From Anaerolineaceae bacterium (lineage in GTDB: Bacteria > Chloroflexota > Anaerolineae > Promineifilales > Promineifilaceae): a stretch of DNA of 64,000 bases. A program made the translations under genes and the position numbers. The DNA is taken from positions 17,435 to 81,434 of the forward strand of contig PABI01000050.1 of NCBI GenBank assembly GCA_002699125.1, given 5' to 3'. Shown here piece by piece: positions 35,850 to 44,262 of the stretch. The notes under the pieces were generated by a model. That model searched no databases. It had not been told where the DNA came from and worked only from the letters and a program-made list of their open reading frames with translations. The first letter of the stretch is position 1. Each line of letters starts with the position of its first letter.

Positions 35850-38147
35850 ATGAAAATTCAAACCATTATTGAACAAATGACCCTTGAAGAGAAAGCGGCT
35901 CTCTGTACCGGTGCCAGCGCCTGGACAACTACACCAGTGGAACGGCTGGACGTGCCGGAAATGATCGTGTCTGACGGGCCGCATGGCGTCCGGCGTGTCC
36001 CCAATGTCCATGAAATGGCATTGGAGAGCTTGCCGGCTACCTGCTTCCCCACCGCCTCCTGTCTGGCTTCTACCTGGGATGTGGACCTGATTCACCAAAT
36101 GGGTGAAGCCTTAGCCGAGGAATGCATTGCTCTGAACGTTGACGTGCTTCTTGGCCCTGGTGCCAACATGAAGCGGTCGCCGCTGGGCGGGCGAAATTTC
36201 GAATACTTTTCTGAAGATCCTTACCTGGCTGGAGAGATGGCCGCCAGTTTCATCAACGGCGTGCAAAGCAAAGGGGTGGGCACATCGCTTAAGCATTATG
36301 CTGCTAATAATCAGGAGTTCCAGCGGTTTAGCATCAGCGCCGAAATAGATGAGCGCACCCTGCGGGAAATTTATTTGCCTGCTTTTGAAAAGGCGGTCAA
36401 ACAGGCGCAGCCGTGGACAGTGATGTGTGCCTATAACAAGGTCAACGGCACCTTTGCTTCTGAACATGACATCTTGCTTAACAAAATATTGAAGGATGAG
36501 TGGGGCTTTGCCGGCCTGGTTGTCTCAGATTGGGGGGCGGTGCGTGATCGAGTAGCGGCATTAAAAGGCGGTTTGGATTGGGAAATGCCCGGCCCGCAAG
36601 GACGTCGCGTCCAAGAAGTTGTCACGGCCGTTCGCTCTGGCAAGTTGGATGAAGCCGTTTTGGATGAATCTGTGCGCCGCATTTTGCGCATTGTCTTCAT
36701 GGCCGCAGAAACGCCCAAAGGGTCCAATGGTTCCATTGGGGGTGAGTTTGACGTGGATGCTCACCACGAACTGGCGCACCACATTGCCACAGAAGGGTTA
36801 GTTCTCCTCAAAAACGATGGTATTTTGCCGCTCAAGGGGCAGCAGCAGATTGCGGTGATCGGCCGTTCGGCCGAACAGGCACATTTCCAGGGCGGTGGCA
36901 GCTCGCACATCAATCCCACCAAAGTGGCCGTGCCGTTTAAGGAGCTCAAAGCCCAGGCCGGAGATGCTGAAATTACGTATGCTCAAGGCTACCCCACTGA
37001 TGATTCTTTCCGTCAGGATTTGATTGATGAAGCCGTAACGTTGGCTCAGGCTGCCGATGTGGCCGTGCTCTACATTGCTTTGCCCACCTTCAAAGAATCC
37101 GAAGGTTACGATCGCACCGACCTCGACCTGACAGACCAGCAGGTAGCTTTGATTAAAGCGGTGGCCAGAGTGCAGCCGCAGACCGTCGTGGTGCTTAACA
37201 ACGGCGCGCCGTTGGCTATGAGTGCCTGGATTGACGAGGTTGCGGCCGTTCTTGAAGGTTGGATGATGGGGCAGGCAGGCGGTACGGCCGTTGCCGACAC
37301 CCTCTTTGGCAAAGTGAATCCAAGCGGCAAGCTGGCGGAAACATTCCCGCTGAAACTGGCCGATACACCAGCCCATCTCAACTGGCCGGGCGACGCAGGA
37401 AAAGTGCACTATGGCGAAGGGCTGTTCATCGGCTACCGCTACTACGATGCCAAAGAGTTGCCGGTTCTGTTTCCCTTTGGCTACGGGCTGAGCTACACCA
37501 CTTTTGAATATAGCAATCCCCAAGTCTCTGCGAAAACTTTTAAAGATTTGGGCGGCGTGACGGTTTCGGTAGAGGTGACAAACACAGGCGATGTGTTTGG
37601 TAAAGAAACGGTGCAGGTGTATGTCTGTGACAAGCAATCGGGATTGGTACGGCCGTACAAAGAACTCAAAGGGTTTGCCAAGGTAGCCCTCCAACCGGGT
37701 GAGACAAAAACGGTCTCCATCGACCTCGATTTCCGTGCCTTTGCCTATTACCATCCTGAATACCGGCAATGGATTACCGAGGATGGCGAGTTTGATTTAC
37801 TCATCGCGGCCTCGGCGGCGGATGTTCGCCACGCCCTGACGGTGACCCTGGAATCCACCCTGGAGCTGCCCTGCATTCTGGACAAAGAATCGACCGTGCG
37901 CGAATGGATGGCTGATGCACGTGGTCAGGCTGTATTTGGCCCGTTTTACACCCAGATGGAAGCTGAGGCGCGCAAAATGTTTGGCAGCGGCGACGAGCGC
38001 TATGGTAACGATGGGGCCATTGGCATGGACATTATGGAGATGTTTAATGACATGCCGTTGGTGAGCGTGCTGATGTTCCAACAGCACACGCTGCCGACGC
38101 ACCCTGAGGATATGGTCGCTGATCTTTTACAGCAGGTACATAACTAA
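35850..38147 (+). CDS. GH3 beta-glycosidase, copy 1
   Basis: The 765-residue protein has the complete GH3 layout: an N-terminal TIM barrel with SDGPHGVR, GRNFEYFSEDPYLAG and KHYAANNQE, and the nucleophile D227 in VVSDWGAV. A second alpha/beta domain (about 290-560) and a C-terminal fibronectin-like domain (VSVEVTNTGDVFGKETVQVYV) follow. The fibronectin-like domain points to beta-glucosidase or xylosidase rather than NagZ-type activity. There is no signal peptide, so it is cytoplasmic. It starts 20 bases after the deacetylase gene, with AAAAAGAGATA as ribosome site. A paralogue lies at 40704. Confidence 0.93.
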   Translation: MKIQTIIEQMTLEEKAALCTGASAWTTTPVERLDVPEMIVSDGPHGVRRVPNVHEMALESLPATCFPTASCLASTWDVDLIHQMGEALAEECIALNVDVLLGPGANMKRSPLGGRNFEYFSEDPYLAGEMAASFINGVQSKGVGTSLKHYAANNQEFQRFSISAEIDERTLREIYLPAFEKAVKQAQPWTVMCAYNKVNGTFASEHDILLNKILKDEWGFAGLVVSDWGAVRDRVAALKGGLDWEMPGPQGRRVQEVVTAVRSGKLDEAVLDESVRRILRIVFMAAETPKGSNGSIGGEFDVDAHHELAHHIATEGLVLLKNDGILPLKGQQQIAVIGRSAEQAHFQGGGSSHINPTKVAVPFKELKAQAGDAEITYAQGYPTDDSFRQDLIDEAVTLAQAADVAVLYIALPTFKESEGYDRTDLDLTDQQVALIKAVARVQPQTVVVLNNGAPLAMSAWIDEVAAVLEGWMMGQAGGTAVADTLFGKVNPSGKLAETFPLKLADTPAHLNWPGDAGKVHYGEGLFIGYRYYDAKELPVLFPFGYGLSYTTFEYSNPQVSAKTFKDLGGVTVSVEVTNTGDVFGKETVQVYVCDKQSGLVRPYKELKGFAKVALQPGETKTVSIDLDFRAFAYYHPEYRQWITEDGEFDLLIAASAADVRHALTVTLESTLELPCILDKESTVREWMADARGQAVFGPFYTQMEAEARKMFGSGDERYGNDGAIGMDIMEMFNDMPLVSVLMFQQHTLPTHPEDMVADLLQQVHN

Positions 38148-38156
38148 AACCAAAGC

Positions 38157-38188
38157 CAGGGCTGCGAGCTTATTGCCCGCAGTCCCTG
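38157..38188 (+). terminator. Hairpin between GH3 copy 1 and GH2
   Basis: CAGGGCTGCG pairs with CGCAGTCCCTG with one bulged base, over a loop of about 11. No T run follows, so it is at most an mRNA-stability or weak pause element. An ATG at its 3' edge (38189) is not used as the GH2 start. Confidence 0.35.
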
Positions 38189-38212
38189 ATGCTAACAACT
38201 GAAGGCTCTAAA

Positions 38213-40687
38213 ATGAAATCTCAATCTTTAACCGGACAATGGCATTTTCGACAAACAGGAACAGATGAATGGTTGCCCGCCACTGTGCCTGGTGGTGTGC
38301 ATACTGATTTACTGGCCCTGGACCGCATTCCCGACCCTTTTGTGGGCGATAATGAAAAACGCGTGCAGTGGGTGGCTGAAGCCGATTGGGAGTACCGTAC
38401 TCGGTTTGCTGCCACGCCAGACCTTTTACAACAATCGCAAATCTGGTTGGTTTGTGATGGACTGGATACGCTGGCGACGGTGATGTTAAACGGCCGTTCT
38501 CTCGGCCAGGCCAACAATATGTTTCGCCAATACCGCTGGGACGTCAAGGAACTGCTCCAGGCGGAAGAGAACGAGCTATTGATCTCCTTTGCCTCTCCTG
38601 TGCAATACGCTGTCGCCAAGCAGGCCGAACGCGTCATGCCCGGCGTTTCTCAAGCCATTCCCGGTGGTCCTTATTTGCGCAAAGCGCCCTGCCAGTTTGG
38701 TTGGGATTGGGGACCGCAGCTGCCGCCCATCGGCGTCTGGAAAGATACACGCCTGGAAGGATTTAGCCGCGCCCGTCTGGCTGATGTGCATCTGCGCCAG
38801 AGCCACAATGATGGGCCGGTGACGATTTCTGCAGCGCTGACGCTGGATCGCTTCACGGATGAGGCGTTGACGGCGCGGCTGCACGTGGTGACGCCGGATG
38901 GGGCGGAGATGGAAGTGGAAACGGCCGTTTCTGCCGCAACAACCAGTCTCAACCTCACCATTCCCAACCCGCAGCTCTGGTGGCCCAACGGCTATGGCGA
39001 CCAGCCACTCTACCAGGTGACTGTAACTGTATACCAGGGCGACACAGAACTGGACCAACGAAGCTACCAGCTTGGCCTGCGCACCATCGTGCTGCGCCAG
39101 GACGCCGACGAATGGGGCCGTTCTTTTGAATTTGTCGTCAACGGCGTGCCCGTTTTTGCCAAAGGGGCTAACTGGATTCCAGCCGACTCCTTCCCCACGC
39201 GGATCAGCGACGAGTACCTGGAAGCGCTCATTCGCGGCGCGGCCGAGACGCACCAAAACATGCTGCGCGTCTGGGGCGGCGGCTTCTTTGAGGAAGAACG
39301 CTTTTACGATTTATGCGACAGGTACGGCATCCTGGTCTGGCAAGATTACATCTTTTCTTGCAGTGTTTATCCGCTGGATGACCCGGACTTTGTGGAAAAT
39401 GTGCGCATCGAGGTGGCAGAAAACGTGCGCCGCCTGCGCCACCGCGCCAGCCTGGCCCTCTGGTGTGGCAACAACGAAATGGAATGGGGCTGGGCCGATT
39501 GGGGCTGGACGCGGCCCGATTTGGCAGATATGAAAGCGGCCTACGATCGCTTCTTCCACCACACGCTGGCCGACTGGAGCACCACGATTGATCCCGATAC
39601 GCCGTATTGGCCCAGCTCGCCGTCGTCGGATACGCCTTTCGAGAATCCGAACGGGCAGCAGCAAGGGGATGCGCATTATTGGGATGTGTGGCACGGCCGT
39701 AAACCATTTACCGCCTACCGCAGCCAGTTTCCCCGCTTCATGAGTGAATTTGGCTTCCAGGCGTTGCCGCCGCTGTCCACCATCCGTACCTATGCCGACG
39801 AAGCCGATTGGAACATGACCTCCTACATTATGGAGCAGCACCAGAAGAACGACAGCGGCAACAGCCTGATGGTAGGGCAAATGTTAGATACGTTCCGCTT
39901 GCCCAAAGATTTTCCGTCGCTGGTTTATTTGAGCATGGTGCTGCAAGCTGAAGGGATTCGCTACGGCGTGGAGCATTGGCGGCGGTCCCGTGATCGGGTC
40001 GCGGGCACGCTGTATTGGCAGCTCAACGATTGCTGGCCGGTTGCGTCGTGGTCCAGCCTCGATTATTTTGGCCGCTGGAAGGCGCTGCATTATGCGGCCC
40101 GTCGTTTCTACGCCCCGGTGCTGCTCTCCATAGAAGATGATCCGCCGCGCCAGGGCATTTTTGTGACCAACGATCAATGCGATGGGTGGAACGGCCGTGT
40201 GCAATGGTCCCTGGCTACGCTGTCTGGCGAGATGGTGCTTGCCGGCGAGGAAGCGGTTCAGGCCGCTCCGCTGACGACAACCCACATCAGCACGCTGAGC
40301 TTTGCCGATCAGGTAACAGAGGACAACCGGCGGAACCTGATCTTCATCGCTGAATTGTGGCAGGACAGCCGTCTTGTCGCCCGGCAAACCGCTTTCTTTG
40401 CGCCGACAAAACATTTACAGCTAACCAACCCGCAAGTGGCGGTCACCTGTCGCTATGAAAATGACCTGCTGCATATTGAACTAAACGGCCGTTCCCTGGC
40501 CCGTCTGGTCGAACTCTCATTTGAAGCTGCTGACGTTGTTTTTAGCGATAACTACTTCGACCTGCCTGCCGGCCAATCCGTAACCATAACCTGCCCGCTG
40601 CCGCCAGGATGGGATGTTTCCCAGGCTGAGACAGCGTTACGCATTCGCTCTGTCTATGATTCGTTCACACATGGTTCAATAATTTGA
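38213..40687 (+). CDS. GH2 beta-mannosidase-type glycosidase
   Basis: The 824-residue protein has the GH2 order: N-terminal jelly-roll (LTGQWHFRQTGTDEW to NNMFRQYRWDV), GPYLRKAPCQFGWDWGPQLPP, an immunoglobulin-like domain, then the barrel. The acid/base is E422 in WCGNNEMEWG and the nucleophile is E512 in FMSEFGFQALPP; these motifs with GWDWGP are characteristic of beta-mannosidases. There is no signal peptide. The start is ATG 38213 after GAAGGCTCTAAA; the ATG at 38189 lies in a hairpin. It is flanked by two GH3 genes and probably cuts mannose from the same imported oligosaccharide. Confidence 0.93.
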   Translation: MKSQSLTGQWHFRQTGTDEWLPATVPGGVHTDLLALDRIPDPFVGDNEKRVQWVAEADWEYRTRFAATPDLLQQSQIWLVCDGLDTLATVMLNGRSLGQANNMFRQYRWDVKELLQAEENELLISFASPVQYAVAKQAERVMPGVSQAIPGGPYLRKAPCQFGWDWGPQLPPIGVWKDTRLEGFSRARLADVHLRQSHNDGPVTISAALTLDRFTDEALTARLHVVTPDGAEMEVETAVSAATTSLNLTIPNPQLWWPNGYGDQPLYQVTVTVYQGDTELDQRSYQLGLRTIVLRQDADEWGRSFEFVVNGVPVFAKGANWIPADSFPTRISDEYLEALIRGAAETHQNMLRVWGGGFFEEERFYDLCDRYGILVWQDYIFSCSVYPLDDPDFVENVRIEVAENVRRLRHRASLALWCGNNEMEWGWADWGWTRPDLADMKAAYDRFFHHTLADWSTTIDPDTPYWPSSPSSDTPFENPNGQQQGDAHYWDVWHGRKPFTAYRSQFPRFMSEFGFQALPPLSTIRTYADEADWNMTSYIMEQHQKNDSGNSLMVGQMLDTFRLPKDFPSLVYLSMVLQAEGIRYGVEHWRRSRDRVAGTLYWQLNDCWPVASWSSLDYFGRWKALHYAARRFYAPVLLSIEDDPPRQGIFVTNDQCDGWNGRVQWSLATLSGEMVLAGEEAVQAAPLTTTHISTLSFADQVTEDNRRNLIFIAELWQDSRLVARQTAFFAPTKHLQLTNPQVAVTCRYENDLLHIELNGRSLARLVELSFEAADVVFSDNYFDLPAGQSVTITCPLPPGWDVSQAETALRIRSVYDSFTHGSII

Positions 40688-40703
40688 GAGAAAGGAGTTA
40701 AAC

Positions 40704-43007
40704 ATGACCGATATTCAATCCATCATTGCTCAAATGACCTTGGAAGAAAAAGCGGCGCTTTGCACAGGAGCTAGCGCCTGGTCGACTACTCCTGTGGAGC
40801 GCCTGGATCTCCCTGAACTGGTCGTTTCAGATGGGCCACATGGCGTCCGTCGCCAACCGGATGTTCATTCGATGGCCGAAAAAAGCCTGCCCGCCACTTG
40901 CTTCCCCACTGCCTCAAGCCTGGCGGCCACCTGGGACACTGATCTACTGTATGAGATGGGGCAGGCGCTGGCAGAAGAAGCTATTGCCCTAAAAGTAGAT
41001 GTGCTGCTGGGTCCCGGGGCAAATATGAAACGCACGCCTTTGTGCGGCCGTAACTTTGAATATTTTTCCGAAGACCCATATTTGGCCGGAGAATTGGCCG
41101 CCAGCCTCATCAATGGCATTCAGAGCAAAGGAGTAGGCACCTCACTCAAGCATTTTGCGGCCAACAATCAGGAATTTGAGCGGTTTGCCATCAGTGCTGA
41201 GATTGACGAACGGACCCTGCGCGAGATTTATTTGCCGGCGTTTGAAACGGCCGTTACCAAAGCCAAACCATGGACCGTCATGTGTGCCTACAACAAGCTC
41301 AACGGCACCTATGCCTCCGAACACCAGCGCTTGCTCACCGATATCCTCAAAAATGAGTGGGGCTTCGAAGGGTTTGTTGTCTCTGATTGGGGCGCGGTGC
41401 ACGATCGCGTGGCTTCCCTGAAGGCGGGGCTGGACCTGGAAATGCCTGGTCCCAAGCAGATGCGCGTCAATTCCGTCATTGAAGCGGTGCGCGATGGGGC
41501 GTTGGATGAGGCGGTGCTGGATGAATCCGTACGTCGCATCTTGCAGGTTGTTTGCCAGGCGGCGCAAACGCCCAAAGGGTCCAATGGTTCCATTGGGGGT
41601 GAGTTTGACATCGCTGCTCACCACGCCCTGGCGCGTAAAGTGGCCGCCGAAGGGATGGTTTTGCTGAAGAACAACGGCCTGCTGCCGTTGCAAAACCCGC
41701 AGCACATTGTCGTGATCGGCCGGGCAGCGCAAAAAGCCCACTTCCAGGGTGGCGGCAGTTCCCACATCAACCCCACCCAGGTAGATGTACCCTTCAATGA
41801 GCTGCAAAAGCTGGCTGGCGCTGCCGAATTGACGTTTGCACCTGGCTACCCTGAAGGGGCCGAGTTTGAACAAGGTTTGATTGATGAAGCCGTGGCTGCC
41901 GCCCAGGTGGCCGAGGTGGCGCTGCTCTATATCGCGTTACCTACTTTTAAGGAGTCTGAAGGGTACGATCGTCCGGATTTGGATTTGACAGAACAACAAG
42001 TAGCGTTGATTCAGGCGGTTACGGCCGTCCAGCCCAACACCGTCGTCATCCTCAACAATGGTGCGCCTGTGGTTGTTAGCGATTGGATCGACGGCACGGC
42101 TGCCGTATTAGAAGCGTGGATGATGGGTCAGGCAGGCGGCGGTGCGATTGCCGACATACTTTTTGGCCGCATTAACCCCTCTGGCAAACTGGCGGAAACG
42201 TACCCGGTTAGATTGACCGATACACCTGCCCATCTCAATTTTCCTGGTGAAAATGGGGTGGTGCGTTATGGTGAAGGTCTGTTTATCGGCTACCGCTACT
42301 ACGATGCCCGTGAAGTGCCGGTCCAGTTTCCGTTTGGCTATGGCCTGAGCTATACCACCTTTGCTTACAGCAATCCGCGAGTTTCAGCAGATGCGTTTAA
42401 TGACGTGGATGGTGTAACGGTTTCAGTTGATGTGACAAACACGGGGCCGGTGGCCGGTAAAGAAGTTGTGCAGGTGTATGTTCATGACCAGCAGGCGCGA
42501 TTGATACGGCCGTGCAAAGAGCTCAAAGGCTTTGTCAAGGTAGAATTACAGCCGGATGAGACCAAAACAGTGACGATCCCGCTCGATTTCCGGGCCTTCG
42601 CTTACTACGATCCAGCCTACTGCCAGTGGGTTACCGAAAATGGCCAATTTGATATCTTGATTGGCGCCTCTGTGGCCGACATTCGCAGCACCGTAACCGT
42701 AACGCTGCAATCAACGCTGGAACTGCCCTCTGTTTTGCACCGTGAATCAACCATCCGCGCCTGGCTGGAAGATCCCCACGGCAAAAAAGCGTTTGAGCCG
42801 ATGTACCAGCAAATGATGGGCCATTTGACCCGGATGTTTGGCGGCAGCGATGAAAACGGCAGCGACACGATTGGCATGGATACAACCGGGTTTATTTTGG
42901 ATATGCCCTTACTAAGCCTTCTCCATTTTCAGGAAGAAGCATTGACGCAGCCAGCCGATGACATCGTCGATCTTCTGCTGGCACAAGTGCACGGGGTGAA
43001 GGCATAA
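40704..43007 (+). CDS. GH3 beta-glycosidase, copy 2
   Basis: The 767-residue product is closely similar to the GH3 copy at 35850 throughout, with nucleophile D228 in VVSDWGAVHDR, FAANNQEFERF and the same fibronectin-like C-terminus. A 44-base stretch (41566-41609) is identical to 36709-36752 in copy 1. The paralogues probably differ in linkage or aglycone preference. It is cytoplasmic, with no signal peptide. It starts 16 bases after the GH2 gene, with AAAGGAGTTAAAC as ribosome site. Confidence 0.93.
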   Translation: MTDIQSIIAQMTLEEKAALCTGASAWSTTPVERLDLPELVVSDGPHGVRRQPDVHSMAEKSLPATCFPTASSLAATWDTDLLYEMGQALAEEAIALKVDVLLGPGANMKRTPLCGRNFEYFSEDPYLAGELAASLINGIQSKGVGTSLKHFAANNQEFERFAISAEIDERTLREIYLPAFETAVTKAKPWTVMCAYNKLNGTYASEHQRLLTDILKNEWGFEGFVVSDWGAVHDRVASLKAGLDLEMPGPKQMRVNSVIEAVRDGALDEAVLDESVRRILQVVCQAAQTPKGSNGSIGGEFDIAAHHALARKVAAEGMVLLKNNGLLPLQNPQHIVVIGRAAQKAHFQGGGSSHINPTQVDVPFNELQKLAGAAELTFAPGYPEGAEFEQGLIDEAVAAAQVAEVALLYIALPTFKESEGYDRPDLDLTEQQVALIQAVTAVQPNTVVILNNGAPVVVSDWIDGTAAVLEAWMMGQAGGGAIADILFGRINPSGKLAETYPVRLTDTPAHLNFPGENGVVRYGEGLFIGYRYYDAREVPVQFPFGYGLSYTTFAYSNPRVSADAFNDVDGVTVSVDVTNTGPVAGKEVVQVYVHDQQARLIRPCKELKGFVKVELQPDETKTVTIPLDFRAFAYYDPAYCQWVTENGQFDILIGASVADIRSTVTVTLQSTLELPSVLHRESTIRAWLEDPHGKKAFEPMYQQMMGHLTRMFGGSDENGSDTIGMDTTGFILDMPLLSLLHFQEEALTQPADDIVDLLLAQVHGVKA

Positions 43008-43034
43008 ACGCCATCTCGTGAAAAAGGTAACCAC

Positions 43035-44261
43035 ATGACTAACGAATTTCCGGCTGACTTTTTGTGGGGTACGGCAACGGCCGCACATCAGGTGGAGGGC
43101 AATAATACAAACAGCGATTTTTGGGTGGCGGAACACGTACCGGACACGGTTTTTGCCGAACCATCCGGTGATGCCATCGACCATTACCATCGTTACCCGC
43201 AAGATATAGCTCTGCTGGCCGACTTGGGTTTCAACAGCTATCGTTTTTCGGTGGAGTGGGCGCGAGTGGAGCCGGAAGACGGCCGTTTCTCCACTGCCAC
43301 CCTGGATCATTACCGCCGCATGTGTGAAACGTGCCGCGAGAATGGCCTCAAGCCAATAGTGACCTATCATCATTTCACCTCGCCCCGCTGGTTGATCAGC
43401 CAGGGTGGGTGGGAAAATATGGCAACGGCCCAAAAGTTTGCCCGCTATGCCGGTAAAGTCACGCAGCACTTAGGTGATTTGATTGAGACAGTTTGCACCA
43501 TTAATGAGGTCAACATTCCCCGAATGGCGGCGTTGCTCTGGATGGCCGGTGGTCCTGCTGAAACATTTATCGAAAATGCCGCCCAGGCGCTGCACACCAC
43601 ACCACAACAGTTCGCTCCCTTCATGTTTGCCGGTACTGCCCAGGGCCGGGATGTGATTCTGGCGGCGCATCACCAGGCACGGGCAGCGATTAAAGCAGAA
43701 CGGCCGTCGCTCCCCGTTGGCCTGACCATTGCCATGTCTGACATGCAGGCCATGCCCGGCGGTGAAGCGGTGCGTGACCAGATGCGCCACGAATTACAGG
43801 ATGTGTTCCTGGAAGCCGCCCGCCAGGATGATTTTGTGGGCGTACAAACCTATACCCGTGAGCGATATGGTCCAGACGGGGCACTTGAACCAGAGGAAGG
43901 CGTCGAACTGACGCAAATGCAGTACGAATTCTGGCCCCAAGCAATCGGCGCAACGCTGCGCCGCGCGCACGAAGTGGCCAGCGTGCCCCTGATGGTAACA
44001 GAAAACGGTATTGGCACGGCCGACGACGGCCGTCGCCTGGCTTACTATCAGGGCGCGCTGCAATCTGTGGTTGAGTGCCTAAAAGATGGACTGGACGTTC
44101 GCGGTTACTTTGCCTGGTCTGCGTTTGACAACTTTGAATGGATGCTGGGCTACGAGCCGACGTTTGGCATTATTGCCGTGGATCGTGCCACGCAGCAACG
44201 ATCGGTTAAACCGAGTGCTCGTTGGTTGAGCCAGGTGGCGCAGGCCAACCGTCTGGTTTAA
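43035..44261 (+). CDS. GH1 beta-glycosidase
   Basis: At 408 residues it is a little shorter than the usual 440-470. The signature FPADFLWGTATAAHQVEG, the acid/base E158 in CTINEVN (the family usually has NEP) and the nucleophile E323 in VTENGIGTADDGRR are present, as is YFAWSAFDNFEWMLGY near the end. It probably hydrolyses beta-glucosides or related disaccharides in the cytoplasm. It is the last gene of the locus, 27 bases after GH3 copy 2, and ends one base before the stop of the convergent membrane protein gene. Confidence 0.9.
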   Translation: MTNEFPADFLWGTATAAHQVEGNNTNSDFWVAEHVPDTVFAEPSGDAIDHYHRYPQDIALLADLGFNSYRFSVEWARVEPEDGRFSTATLDHYRRMCETCRENGLKPIVTYHHFTSPRWLISQGGWENMATAQKFARYAGKVTQHLGDLIETVCTINEVNIPRMAALLWMAGGPAETFIENAAQALHTTPQQFAPFMFAGTAQGRDVILAAHHQARAAIKAERPSLPVGLTIAMSDMQAMPGGEAVRDQMRHELQDVFLEAARQDDFVGVQTYTRERYGPDGALEPEEGVELTQMQYEFWPQAIGATLRRAHEVASVPLMVTENGIGTADDGRRLAYYQGALQSVVECLKDGLDVRGYFAWSAFDNFEWMLGYEPTFGIIAVDRATQQRSVKPSARWLSQVAQANRLV

Positions 44262-44262
44262 A

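Noticed and set aside
36798..37769. Antisense open frame of 323 codons opposite GH3 copy 1
   Set aside because: It is the complement of a strongly conserved glycosidase gene; its translation is Cys/His/Arg-rich, unlike any family, and no ribosome site is present. A similar frame occurs opposite the paralogue (41142-41873), as expected from shared codon bias.
38576..39256. Antisense frame opposite the GH2 gene
   Set aside because: Composition is typical of the reverse complement of a GC-rich gene; the GH2 protein is continuous.
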